The notes under the pieces are model-generated. The model did no database searches and had not been told where the DNA came from. It saw only the letters and a program-made list of their open reading frames with translations. A stretch of DNA of 64,000 nucleotides from Bog-473 sp963717455 (lineage in GTDB: Bacteria > Actinomycetota > Acidimicrobiia > Acidimicrobiales > RAAP-2): contig OY970336.1 of the NCBI GenBank assembly GCA_963717455.1, positions 4,278,001 through 4,342,000 on the forward strand, given 5' to 3'. Below, in pieces: positions 44,744-53,936 of the stretch (position 1 is the first letter of the stretch; each line of letters opens with the position of its first letter). Both the position numbers and the translations under genes were made by a program.

Positions 44744-45742
44744 GTGGACGGCGCTCGACAGCCCGTGCAATCCCTACCTAGCCATCTCCGTCGTCATGGC
44801 GGCCACGCAGCGCGACATCTCCGAAGAAGACGACCCTCGATACCGACCAAACAGCTCGTGTTGGCTGGGCTGATCGTGGCACTGGTGACGGGGCTGGTGA
44901 TCACCTTGCTGATTGTGACCAGCGGGGCAACGAGGATGCCACCGCCAGCTGGTTACTCAGCGAGTCAGCTCATGTTCGATGACCAGTTCAGCGGCGGCTC
45001 CCTCAATGCTGCCCACTGGAACACCGCCATGGGCGGTGAGGGTGGCCCGATCTGGAACCCCGGTGGCCTTCCTGCTGGTGATTCAGCAGCCGGGACCCAG
45101 ACCCATCAGACCTACTTTTCTCCCTCGCAGGTAACCGTGAACAACGGACTGAACCTGACCATGGTGCCTGACACCACGTACGCATCGCTGGGTTACGGGT
45201 ACCGATCCGGCGTGGTGACGTCGTATCACAAGCTCACCCTTGACGGCGGGTACGTGCAGATCAAGGCCAAGATGTCCGACTCATCTGGGGGAGGTTGGCC
45301 CGCCATTTGGTTCATCGATCCGAATAGCGGGGGCGGCAGTCCAGAGATCGACCTGCAGGAGGGAGGATTCACGTCTGCCTACGCCGAATTGCCGAGGCGC
45401 ACTCCGGCGAACAATGTCTTTGTCTCGACCTACCACACGCCATCTGGCAGTCAATCGGGCGTCGGTTACGCGACTCCCACTCCCATGAACGCTGGATTCA
45501 ACACTTACGGGATGGAGTACATCCCGGGCCGGTCGATCAAGACGTACTTCAATGGCAGGTTGGTCGCTTCGTGGAGCCAGAATATCAGCACCACTCCATA
45601 TGAGATCGTCATCTGGAACTCACAGTCAAGTCACCGTACCTCGGGGTACCACACGACTGGAGTGAGTCCGAACCCCTCGGTCATGAGCGTCGCCGAAGTT
45701 CAGGTCTATGCCTTGTCGCGCGGATCCGGCCGCACCCGTTGA
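44744..45742 (+). CDS. Membrane-anchored GH16 glycoside hydrolase (copy C, no propeller)
   Basis: This 332-residue protein has a basic N-terminal region, one hydrophobic anchor ('LVLAGLIVALVTGLVITLLI') and then directly the GH16 domain: 'GYSASQLMFDDQFSGGSLN', 'GGYVQIKAKMSD', 'WPAIWFIDP' and the catalytic E-I-D-L-Q-E. It is clearly related to the GH16 domains of copies A and B but lacks the repeats and the Thr/Pro linker. GTG 44744 is chosen because GGAAGGAG lies 5 nt upstream; earlier in-frame starts exist at 44702 and 44729. It probably trims or remodels a secreted glucan-like polymer at the membrane. Confidence 0.85.
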   Translation: MDGARQPVQSLPSHLRRHGGHAARHLRRRRPSIPTKQLVLAGLIVALVTGLVITLLIVTSGATRMPPPAGYSASQLMFDDQFSGGSLNAAHWNTAMGGEGGPIWNPGGLPAGDSAAGTQTHQTYFSPSQVTVNNGLNLTMVPDTTYASLGYGYRSGVVTSYHKLTLDGGYVQIKAKMSDSSGGGWPAIWFIDPNSGGGSPEIDLQEGGFTSAYAELPRRTPANNVFVSTYHTPSGSQSGVGYATPTPMNAGFNTYGMEYIPGRSIKTYFNGRLVASWSQNISTTPYEIVIWNSQSSHRTSGYHTTGVSPNPSVMSVAEVQVYALSRGSGRTR

Positions 45743-45864
45743 GTGTCCATCGGAACGCCGTCGACCGCGGCGTGGATCACGATAAGCATCTGCCGACGTT
45801 GGAAGCGGAGGATCTCAAGGGCATTCAACTCGCGTCCACGAGCCGAGTCCTTTACTGGAGCATG

Positions 45865-48804
45865 TCAGTCATGGACAGACCGGATAGGCTTCCCGCCGGT
45901 TACGAGAAGCACGCGTGTTCCAAGCTGAAGCGAACCGGCGGGAAGGACGACGTTCTGCACACCGCTGTTTGCCGAGCCTAGGGTGGTCTCCCACAGCACT
46001 CGGCCTCCCGTCACTACCGCGAGCTGTGCGGAGATCGGAGCTGCCTCGCCGAGATCCACGCTGGCGACTGCCCTGTCGACCTGCCCACCCTCGATGGACA
46101 GCTCAGGAGGAGGCACCCATTCCTTTCGGGCCGATGCGGTCGCCAATGAAACGCCGACGGCAAAGAGTGCAAGTCCTGCGCAGGCCAACCTGAGCTCGGA
46201 GCGGACTCGATGGCTGTGAGGTCGTTTGCCTCCCGACAACACACCCTGGCTGCTGCGCACTTCGAGTGCCGCGACTCTCGTTGCCCCCGATGACATTCGA
46301 GGCCCCGCCGTCGATTCCAGCCATACTGGCGGCACTGCAGCCCACCGTTGCGAGTTGCTGCGTTCTGGATGCATCCTCCACCCTGCCGGTCGAAGTCCGA
46401 GTGCCAACAACAGAATCAGGGTGAGGACTGCTATGGGACCGGGCGGCAGATGGAGGAGCAGGATTGCGAAGGCCCCGAAGAGTCCGATTGCCATCGCCCC
46501 CACCAACCCGCAGACCACGATGTGCGCGTCGATCGGAGCAAGTCTCGCTCGGCGACGTAGCCTGAACAGCCACACCACTGCGACCACGCCGGCAAGAACC
46601 AACACACCTACGTTCGTCCCCGTCGCTCCAGTGGTGCCGAGAGGTCTTGCGGGCAAGGCCAGAGGGCGGCTGCCCAGGAGTTGCGAGAGATCGTAGACCT
46701 GGATCGCACCGTTGTCGTAAATGCGATGAACCTCGGGAACAGAGTTGAACTTCTCGAGTTCTGCGGTCGTGAGAAGAGTTGGTTTACTCGATTCGCTCGG
46801 TGCGATGTATGCCCCGTAGAGCGGCAATCCCTGCGCGAGACGAGTGTCAGTCACTATGTAGCGAATGTCGTTCTTACGGATGAAGGCGACGTCGGATAGC
46901 GTGAGCTGTGAGTCGAAGAACAGCGGTGCGGGGTTATCCGACCCATTCACAGGAACAACGGGTAGCACTCCCCCGAGGTCGTTGAGAAGCGCGCCATTGT
47001 CGCGGTCCACCGCGACGTGGGAACCGGCAGGGAGATGAGTACTCACCCAGTTCGCCATCGCAAGTGACGGCGCGCCCAGCGAACGCTCATGTGCACCGAC
47101 CATGTACGGCCCATCGACAAGAGCTGGTAAGGGTCCACTTCCGTAGAGAGTGCTTCCGAGAAAGCAAATGACTGCGACGCAGATCGTGACGATTCGTTCG
47201 ATGAGCCCGGGCTGCTTCAAGAGCCTTCTGGCCAGCCATCCTCCGACGACGACCGCCAGACCGAAGAATATGAACGTGGTCGCACGGGAGCCGACAACCT
47301 TGGCGTCAGACGAAATGTTCGTCAACAATGCAAGCGGATACGTCGCCGCGATGACGGCGGGCAGGTAGCGAAGCCGGCCGCCTCGAACGGTCTTCTTCCA
47401 GATCACCGCGTAGAGGGACATCAGGAGGATCAGGCAGATAGAGATGGCTGACGCCAAGATCAGGGCAGACTCCCATTCAGGCGTACCGCCGCCCGCCGAG
47501 TTCTGGAAGAGCGTTCGATTTCCGTGAAGTTGTTCCAGCGTCGTCGTGACGCTGCTGATCCCTGTCTGAATGATTGGGCCAACGTATTGAATGAGGACAT
47601 GGCCGACAAAGGCGGTCCACGCCCCCGTGAGAACGACGCCGACAAGGGCCGCGAGGCCAACGATCTTCGACTGCTGCTTCCTCTTGTCTCTTTCCTTCTG
47701 TCGGGACGAGATCCGAGGCTGTGCAGTCCTGCGGTGCGCGGCTGCCTCGATAGTAGTTACGTACGAAGGCCAGGGATTTAGGTTCGGGAAAACCGGCTCT
47801 ATCTTAGGAAAGGTCGCTGAGTGCGCAGGAGGGTCGATGACGAAGCGCAGCCCAGCCGCCCACACTACGAGAAACCCGACTGTGAGCCAACTCGTGACAT
47901 GGTGAGACACGACAATCGCTGCCATGGAAACGAGCGCGAGCGCGAACAGCCTTCCCTTTTTAGGTTGGGTTCTGTCGATCGAGACAAAGAGCAAATGAAC
48001 GACCGCGGCGGCGAACGCCATGGCGAGCGTCTGGTAGCCGTATTGTGTGCCCTGGGCATAGAACTCTGGACTCGCCGCGTAGACAACCACACCGATGCCG
48101 CCAGCACGCGATGAACCACAAGCCCGCTCCACGACGAGAAATACGGCAAGCACGGTCACGATGCGGGCCGCGATGAGAACGATCATCTGGTCCAGCAGCA
48201 GTGGCAGTCCGGTCAGCCACTTGATGGCGACCGTGACGAGTTGAATACCGGGATAGTACGGACTGACCGGCAGAACGGGGTTGGTCTGGAAAAGTGATCG
48301 GCTTTCGAGAAGCCGCATAAGGGTTGCCCCGTGGGCCAATTCGTCGAAGCCGTCAAAGATGAGCGGGCTACGGAGTATGTAGGAGGCCAAAAGCCCGACA
48401 CCAAGCATGACTGAGATCCAGACACGCTCGTTCCGGCTGGCGGCTGTGCCGGTGAGACGCCAAGCGCACGGGGCAAAGATGAGAAGCAGTCCAGCCATGA
48501 AGAGCGGTACGACTGGCGTCTGGTGACCAGCGCGGGCGAGAGCGTCGCCCAATCCGGCCATGAAGAGGCCACCTCCGACTACCGCGATCACGGATCCAAG
48601 ACGTGACCGACCCACGTCAAAGGCGACGTCCGGAAGAAGGTCTGTCGCGCGCTCAGAACTGCGTTGGTCCGGTGATGTCGGCGCAGTCCCGTTTTCAAGA
48701 CCGGGTCGACTCCCAGGAACCCGAAGACTCACAGGTACCCAGCTACGCATGAAGAGCTGCCGTGCCCTCGACCTTCGCAGATCCATCGCTTTCCCCACCG
48801 CCAT
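45865..48804 (-). CDS. Large polytopic membrane protein, possible GT-C-type glycosyltransferase
   Basis: This 979-residue membrane protein has numerous hydrophobic helices from about residue 70 to 560, including 'SRLGSVIAVVGGGLFMAGLG' and 'FDGFDELAHGATLMRLLESR' followed by more helices. A large soluble segment follows ('LPAGSHVAVDRDNGALLND', 'IRYIVTDTRLAQGLPLYG'), then further helices and an exported-looking C-terminal domain. An acidic pair in an early extracytoplasmic loop ('GFDELAHG') followed by a long helical bundle resembles GT-C lipid-linked sugar transferases, but I cannot name a family. It lies among glycosyltransferases on the minus strand. The base composition is lower in GC than the core. 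Confidence 0.7.
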   Translation of the reverse strand: MAVGKAMDLRRSRARQLFMRSWVPVSLRVPGSRPGLENGTAPTSPDQRSSERATDLLPDVAFDVGRSRLGSVIAVVGGGLFMAGLGDALARAGHQTPVVPLFMAGLLLIFAPCAWRLTGTAASRNERVWISVMLGVGLLASYILRSPLIFDGFDELAHGATLMRLLESRSLFQTNPVLPVSPYYPGIQLVTVAIKWLTGLPLLLDQMIVLIAARIVTVLAVFLVVERACGSSRAGGIGVVVYAASPEFYAQGTQYGYQTLAMAFAAAVVHLLFVSIDRTQPKKGRLFALALVSMAAIVVSHHVTSWLTVGFLVVWAAGLRFVIDPPAHSATFPKIEPVFPNLNPWPSYVTTIEAAAHRRTAQPRISSRQKERDKRKQQSKIVGLAALVGVVLTGAWTAFVGHVLIQYVGPIIQTGISSVTTTLEQLHGNRTLFQNSAGGGTPEWESALILASAISICLILLMSLYAVIWKKTVRGGRLRYLPAVIAATYPLALLTNISSDAKVVGSRATTFIFFGLAVVVGGWLARRLLKQPGLIERIVTICVAVICFLGSTLYGSGPLPALVDGPYMVGAHERSLGAPSLAMANWVSTHLPAGSHVAVDRDNGALLNDLGGVLPVVPVNGSDNPAPLFFDSQLTLSDVAFIRKNDIRYIVTDTRLAQGLPLYGAYIAPSESSKPTLLTTAELEKFNSVPEVHRIYDNGAIQVYDLSQLLGSRPLALPARPLGTTGATGTNVGVLVLAGVVAVVWLFRLRRRARLAPIDAHIVVCGLVGAMAIGLFGAFAILLLHLPPGPIAVLTLILLLALGLRPAGWRMHPERSNSQRWAAVPPVWLESTAGPRMSSGATRVAALEVRSSQGVLSGGKRPHSHRVRSELRLACAGLALFAVGVSLATASARKEWVPPPELSIEGGQVDRAVASVDLGEAAPISAQLAVVTGGRVLWETTLGSANSGVQNVVLPAGSLQLGTRVLLVTGGKPIRSVHD

Positions 48805-49079
48805 GTCGTGTCGTGAACCTGCCCCACGTACGGCCTGGCCTCATGTGCTGAATGTGAGTGTCGCACGCCAGATCTAGCGACCGGACCTCAACGGGCTTTA
48901 CCTCCCAACCCTCCAAAGACCTCCAGTATGTCAGGCGAAGCCCGTTCCCCAGGCCCAGGTCAGCAACCTTGGGGCCACTTGACTGGTGCCTCGGCAGGAG
49001 GGGACCAGTTGGAGCGCATGATCGGGATACGCGAAGACGCTGGCGAGATTGACATGATGCGCTGATTGCCACCTGCGCG

Positions 49080-50276
49080 TCATCCCAGCAGCGAGCGCTC
49101 GTACACGTTCTCTAATCGTGCCACGACCGCGGACGCGGTGAACAAACGCACACGATCGAGCGCCTTGCGTCCCATAGCGGTGGCGCTCGCGACATCATGA
49201 ATGACCGAAGAGAGCGCCTCGGCAAGGCCTATCGGGTCGCCAGGGGCCACGAGCACGCCGGTCACGCCGTCCGCGACCTCGTCTACGATCCCTCCGCTCG
49301 CGGCAGCGACGACCGGACGGCCGGCGGCCATTGCCTCGAGGACCACGGTCGGACAACAATCGGGCACGATCGATGGAACTGCGACGACGCTCGCCGACCG
49401 CATGAGTGTCACGACCGCATCGTGATCTATGACGCCGAGCAGTTCGATCCGCTCTGGAAGGTCGGACGGCATTTCTGTGAGCACCCGACCGGCGAGCACA
49501 AGGCGGGGCGCATCGCGAAGTTGCAGATACGCCTCGATCAGTACATCGACTCCCTTATCACGGGTCAGATCTCCCACGAATACGATGGGTCCGCCAGGGT
49601 GTGGGACCGCTTCACCGAGAACGAGGCTGTCAGGTATGAAGTTCGGGATGACCTCGTAGCGACATCGATCCGGTAATCGCGTGCTGAACGCCACGGCCGA
49701 GCTCACCGGAATGAACGTGTCGATCTGCCTTCGACGAACGAGGGAGGAGGCGAAATTCGTAAGCACCACTGCGGGTCCAACGACTGGACCGTATTGTGAT
49801 GATGCGCAGCGAGTGCAAGCAACCGGTGTCGGACCCGGACAGACCTCATCCCCGCGCATCAGCCGCTTGGTGGCGCAGATATGGCTATAATCGTGCTGCG
49901 TAAATACGACCGGCGTGCCCGACCGACGGGCGGGACCGAGGGCCGAACTCACGCTCCAGTCGTGCGCATGGAGCACGTCAAAATGCCCGAAACGAAGAAG
50001 CCTCCGGATACCAGCCCGGAATTGCGGATCCGCAATCGGCATGGCATGGGGCCGCTCGGGGTCACTGAAGAGTTGAGGAATGTATTGCGCGGCCGCGTGG
50101 AGGCGGTGGACCGGTACCAAGCCATCCGAAACCGTTCCCTCCTTCCCATCCACAGCGATCGTCGCCACTTCCACATCGTGACCACGCTCAGCGAGCGCCT
50201 GGGCCAGGTTGCGAACGTGCCCCTCTTGTCCGCCGACGATCGGCGGATAGAACTGACTCACCATCAGAACGCGCAC
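49080..50276 (-). CDS. Glycosyltransferase family 4
   Basis: This GT-B fold sugar transferase of 398 residues starts 'VLMVSQFYPPIVGGQEGHV', has 'DVLHAHDWSVSSALGPARR' in the acceptor domain, and 'IVFVGDLTRDKGVDVLIEAY' with 'DCCPTVVLEAMAAGRPVVAA' in the donor domain. The usual E-x7-E motif appears as D-x7-E. A Cys-rich insert ('CPGPTPVACTRCASSQYG') is unusual but known in some relatives. GTG 50276 is taken as the start because the first beta strand follows directly. It is divergent from the other GT4 gene and upstream of the polytopic protein on the same strand. Confidence 0.88.
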   Translation of the reverse strand: MRVLMVSQFYPPIVGGQEGHVRNLAQALAERGHDVEVATIAVDGKEGTVSDGLVPVHRLHAAAQYIPQLFSDPERPHAMPIADPQFRAGIRRLLRFGHFDVLHAHDWSVSSALGPARRSGTPVVFTQHDYSHICATKRLMRGDEVCPGPTPVACTRCASSQYGPVVGPAVVLTNFASSLVRRRQIDTFIPVSSAVAFSTRLPDRCRYEVIPNFIPDSLVLGEAVPHPGGPIVFVGDLTRDKGVDVLIEAYLQLRDAPRLVLAGRVLTEMPSDLPERIELLGVIDHDAVVTLMRSASVVAVPSIVPDCCPTVVLEAMAAGRPVVAAASGGIVDEVADGVTGVLVAPGDPIGLAEALSSVIHDVASATAMGRKALDRVRLFTASAVVARLENVYERSLLG

Positions 50277-50708
50277 GGCAACCCAAGGTAATCGGACCCC
50301 GCTCGAACGACCAGCGCCGCGCTGATCGCGGCGAGCCTCATCGTCGAGAAGGCTCCCGGTCTGAACGATCGGGTGCCTTTGCCGCCCCCGATCGGCGTCG
50401 CCCGTTGATGCCCAATGATCGACAATTGTTGTCAGGAAATTGATTCTGCGAACCGACACGGGAGCGCCGGCACCGCGACGGCTCTCGCAGTGGCCATCAT
50501 CTAGGTTACGGCTCGCCATGGGTGCGAAGCGGAGTATCGAGCGATCTCGCGGTTCCGCGGATGGGCTGTTCACGACCCCATCAACCCGCACGTGGCCCGC
50601 GTTAAGATGCGCCGCCATGGGTCCACATGAGGGGCCGCGGACGGAGCTTGTGCGACTGATGCCGGCTCGGCGGTGCACAGACAGGGTTCCCGAAGGGCAG
50701 CCCTCGTG
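50277..50708. other. Intergenic region with a block shared with 59985-60131
   Basis: Positions about 50560-50708 resemble the 150 bp ahead of the deacetylase gene at 60132. Shared elements are GGCTGTTCACGA, a TAAGAT/TAGGAT hexamer (50603-50608 and 60026-60031), GCCATGGGT and 'GTGCGAC' further down, so this is a duplicated promoter/leader. The rest (50277-50559) holds no gene I can support. Confidence 0.6.
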
Positions 50709-50807
50709 GTGAAGAGCAGTGGAACACTCTTCGTCTGCTATCACCGAGTGGACGCGTTCGATTCCGAGCGCATCTCTAGAATTGGAGGCTCAGGTGTCCG
50801 GACATGA
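50709..50807 (+). pseudogene. Polysaccharide deacetylase remnant with internal deletion
   Basis: A 32-codon ORF starts 'MKSSGTLFVCYHRVDAF', matching the deacetylase start at 60132 ('MKNAGTLIVCYHRIAE'). It then jumps to DNA that matches the last bases of that gene and its 3' flank (TTGGAGGCTC). About 850 bp of the gene are missing. Its stop overlaps the GT4 start codon (ATGA), so the stub may still be translated and couple to GT4. Confidence 0.78.
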
Positions 50808-51943
50808 TGGCTCACACTGATCCCCAATCAGGCGACCACCACGCAACGCAAGGATTGCGGGTGGCCATGGTGGCCTCCCGCTTTCCGCCACTCCTGGGTG
50901 GCATCGAGACCATCGTCGACGAGTCAGCCCGCCGGACGGCCGCCAGGGGTCTGGACGTGACCGTGCTCACCACCGACCTGAGCGGCCAGCTGCTCCCGTG
51001 CGAGTATCGGGAGGGGTTCACCATCCGCCGCTTTCGCGCCTGGCCAAGCTGGACCGATCTTCATGTGTCGCCGAACCTAGCCAGGGAGATTGCCAGCGGG
51101 CGCTACGACCTCGTCCACGTGCACGGCATCAATACCTTCGTGGCGCCGATGGCGCTCATGGCCTCCCAACGAGCCGGTATTCCGACAGTGGTGTGTTTCC
51201 ACACAGGAGGCAACTCCAGTCGTCTTCGGACCGCGGTGCGGGAGCCTCAATGGCGGGCGATGCGACCCCTGCTCCGAGGGTCGACCGCTCTGGTCGCATC
51301 GTGTGCATACGAGGTTGAGCAGTTTGCCCGCCGGCTGAAGATTGATCCGAAGAGAATCCGGCTGATCCGAAATGGTTCCGAGCCTCTCCCCGTCGACGAC
51401 TCCCCACCCTTTGTCTCCGGCTCCCCACTCATCAGCTCGGTGGGACGGTTGGAGCGCTACAAGGGTCATCACCGGCTCATTGCAGCGATGCCCGCGCTCC
51501 TCGAGATGGCGCCCGATGCGAGGTTGGTCATTGTCGGACGCGGCCCCTATGAGAGGAAGCTTCGGCGTCTCGTCAGCCGGCTGAGGGTCGAAGACGTTGT
51601 GGCGTTCACGTCGTTCGACAGCACGGAGCGAGCGGGACTCGGCGCGCTTGTTCGCTCCAGCGACATCGTGGCGCTCCTGAGCGACTATGAAGCGAACCCG
51701 GTTGCTGTCATGGAGGCGTTCGCCCTGGGACGGAAGGTCGTTCTTGCCGCGACGTCGGGACTGACCGAGCTCGCGTCAGAGGGACTCGCCACCGCGGTTC
51801 CGCCAAACATTTTACCGGACGAACTTGCCAGGACGCTCGTCAGGATGGCTGCGGCACCAGAACCCGAGAGCCTCGACCTCCCCACTTGGGACCAAAATGT
51901 CGACCAATTCCTCAGGGTGTACACCGACACGGTCCCAACTTAG
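50804..51943 (+). CDS. Glycosyltransferase family 4
   Basis: This GT-B glycosyltransferase of 379 residues has an N-terminal 'VAMVASRFPPLLGGIETIVD' strand-loop, 'YDLVHVHGINTFVAPMALMA', the donor domain 'LISSVGRLERYKGHHRLIAA' and 'RLVIVGRGPYERKLR', and the E-x7-E motif in 'YEANPVAVMEAFALGRKVV'. Two adjacent ATGs (50804, 50807) are possible starts. It probably extends a lipid-linked exopolysaccharide unit. The first ~36 bp of the gene and its upstream leader recur at 61046, after an intact deacetylase gene, where the rest of the GT4 gene is lost. Confidence 0.88.
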   Translation: MMAHTDPQSGDHHATQGLRVAMVASRFPPLLGGIETIVDESARRTAARGLDVTVLTTDLSGQLLPCEYREGFTIRRFRAWPSWTDLHVSPNLAREIASGRYDLVHVHGINTFVAPMALMASQRAGIPTVVCFHTGGNSSRLRTAVREPQWRAMRPLLRGSTALVASCAYEVEQFARRLKIDPKRIRLIRNGSEPLPVDDSPPFVSGSPLISSVGRLERYKGHHRLIAAMPALLEMAPDARLVIVGRGPYERKLRRLVSRLRVEDVVAFTSFDSTERAGLGALVRSSDIVALLSDYEANPVAVMEAFALGRKVVLAATSGLTELASEGLATAVPPNILPDELARTLVRMAAAPEPESLDLPTWDQNVDQFLRVYTDTVPT

Positions 51944-51980
51944 GGGTGACGTTCACCCTGGTGTCCCACCCCGCTTCGAG

Positions 51981-53063
51981 TCAGGTGGCTGACGGCGAAG
52001 CGCTTGCGGAGCGTCTTCGCTCGAGGGGAACCCAGGACGGATGATGCGATGAGATGGCTCCTACGAGATGGGTTCTGCCCTCACGGGCCTTGGCGACCAT
52101 CGAAGCTCTGGCCCCCTTGGCCACCAGGTATGTGACCTGGGAACGGGATCGGTCAGCCCACTCCAATTTGTACTGATCGTTCCCGCGGAGGAAGTCGAGT
52201 TCCTTGAAACCGACCTCGAAGGCGCGCTCGGCCACGAAGGCGTGAAGGACGTTTCCCGCCCCCCGCCATTGATCATCGGTCGAGTTGCGTCCACTCTGAT
52301 AGAAGCTGGCTCGATCCCCGACCTCGAACCATGCCTGCGTTGCGATCACCTCGTCACCGGCGACCAGCTGATGGATCATCAACTCTCCTCGTGCAATGCC
52401 AATAGTTGCCGCCGCCACAAACCGCGGAAAGGAGGGAAGGAAGCTCGAATGCGGTCCCCAGGACGCTGCATGCAGACGGTGCAGCCACTCGATCGCTTCG
52501 TCGAACTCCTCCGGTCCGGCCACGTGGTACCTGACCCCCAGGCGCTTCAGACGGGAGGAGGTCCGGGCCACGCTGCTGCGCAGACGCGATGGCAGCGATG
52601 ACCGGTACTCCTCAAAATCACCTTTGAGCTCAACCCATGGAGCGACACTCGAGCCGACCCACCGCCGACCACGCATGGGGGCCACCACGGCCTCCAAACG
52701 CGAACCCTCGACGATGCCGTCAAGTTCCATGAAGCGACCGCCCGGACGTGCGAACCATTCCGACAGAGCGGCCTCAACCACGGCTTCGGACCCTGGGGCC
52801 GCCACGAGGTCGAGATGGTCCGGGGCTAGGCCTTCGCTGCTCATGAGCCGGACTCGCTCCACGCCGAGCAGAACGTCCCGATCCACCGGGAGGCCACCTA
52901 GGAGTTGTTCACCCGAGAGGACCAACAGGAACGTCGAACCCGGGCTCGCGGTGTTCTCCAGCCACCAAGACCGGAGAAAGGGCGAAGGGAGGGCGGCCGC
53001 AGCGACGAGCTCGTCCCAGGCCGGCGCGAGGGTACCCAGGCTTTCCCGCTCGACAACGAACAC
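51981..53063 (-). CDS. GNAT-fold acetyltransferase, CelD/BcsL type
   Basis: This 360-residue protein is of the 'cellulose biosynthesis CelD' (FemAB-related GNAT) group. Features are 'LAPAWDELVAAAALPSPFLR', 'SRLRSSVARTSSRLKRLGVR', 'WLHRLHAASWGPHS' and the C-terminal acetyl-CoA region 'ASFYQSGRNSTDDQWRGAG' followed by 'ELDFLRGNDQYKLEWADRSR'. Such proteins modify exopolysaccharide sugars or their carriers. It is the last of three minus-strand genes (GNAT, cupin, GNAT), 11 bp after the cupin gene. A second, distant paralogue leads the operon. Confidence 0.82.
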   Translation of the reverse strand: MFVVERESLGTLAPAWDELVAAAALPSPFLRSWWLENTASPGSTFLLVLSGEQLLGGLPVDRDVLLGVERVRLMSSEGLAPDHLDLVAAPGSEAVVEAALSEWFARPGGRFMELDGIVEGSRLEAVVAPMRGRRWVGSSVAPWVELKGDFEEYRSSLPSRLRSSVARTSSRLKRLGVRYHVAGPEEFDEAIEWLHRLHAASWGPHSSFLPSFPRFVAAATIGIARGELMIHQLVAGDEVIATQAWFEVGDRASFYQSGRNSTDDQWRGAGNVLHAFVAERAFEVGFKELDFLRGNDQYKLEWADRSRSQVTYLVAKGARASMVAKAREGRTHLVGAISSHHPSWVPLERRRSASASPSAT

Positions 53064-53074
53064 AGCGCAGGCGA

Positions 53075-53936
53075 TTAGGGTCGGCGACCCTCAGAGATCC
53101 TCTTGCCCAGGTTCAGTCCTGTCGTCGCCACACGGTGGAACGCCAGCTTCCCAGCGTCGACGACCTTCGACTTGTCGGGAGGAGATGGTGAGATACCGAG
53201 TCGGCGCAAGCGGTGGTTGACGCGGTACACGTTCTCTCGACGAAGAATGGCCCTGGTGTGGAATGTGATCGACAGCGAGACGCAGGCGAGCCCTTCGTTG
53301 GTGACCCAGTGCGGCGCATGAGATGGAACGTAGACTCCCCTACCGGGCTCCAGGCGGAACAGATCAGCATTTTCGGGCATGTGCTCAATGTTCCGATGGC
53401 CTCCCATGTAGTAGCGCTCGAGCTCCCGCTGGCCATCGGTCACGGTGGCGAACCGCCCCACGTGCATCTGCTTAACGCCGCGGATCTGGAGCAGAAAGTT
53501 GTGCTCGGGATCGAAGTGAACCGGTGTGATCGATTCCGCCGATGAGATGAAGATGAACGCCTCCCTGCGGCACATTCCGCCTTCGCGGTCACCCAGCAAG
53601 GAGGCGATCGGATCGAGGATCTCGTCGAGAAGCGCGTTGTATTCGCGGATCGCTCTCGACGTTCCAGAGCACGACCCAGTCACTGCTGGTCTCAATGCCA
53701 CGCACGAGGTCGCCGGGAGACTGCACTCCCCCTCGGGGGTTCCCTCCACCGGGAAGGACCAGGTCCAAGTCGGTCCTCTGGCGCTCGATATGGTCGGGCG
53801 ACATGCTGTCGGCGAGCGCCCCGAGTGCCTCGAGGCTGAGAAGCGGATGGCCCACAAGTTGGTGGCTGACCCAAAGCGGACGACGACCCAACGCGGACAG
53901 GAACTCCTGCGGGTTGATCTCGAGTAATGAGCTCAT
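53075..53936 (-). pseudogene. JmjC/cupin-like Fe(II)-dioxygenase-type protein, frameshifted
   Basis: Two frames join into a protein of about 286 residues. The first begins 'MSSLLEINPQEFLSALG' and runs to 'WVVLWNVE'. The second continues 'AIREYNALLDEILDPIA' with the metal-binding H-F-D ('SITPVHFDPEHNFLLQIRG'), 'KQMHVGRF' and a distal His in 'VPSHAPHWVTNEG'. The H-x-D and His pattern fits the cupin_8/JmjC group of 2-oxoglutarate hydroxylases. One extra base near 53651-53660 breaks the frame. ATG 53936 overlaps the stop of the upstream GNAT gene (ATGA), so the three genes form an operon. Confidence 0.78.

Noticed and set aside
50421..50433. Second GACAA-N3-TTGTC match to the PerR-like box, between the two GT4 genes
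   Set aside because: Only the 13-bp core matches, with no outer palindrome pairs and no oxidative-stress gene nearby; a chance match is likely.
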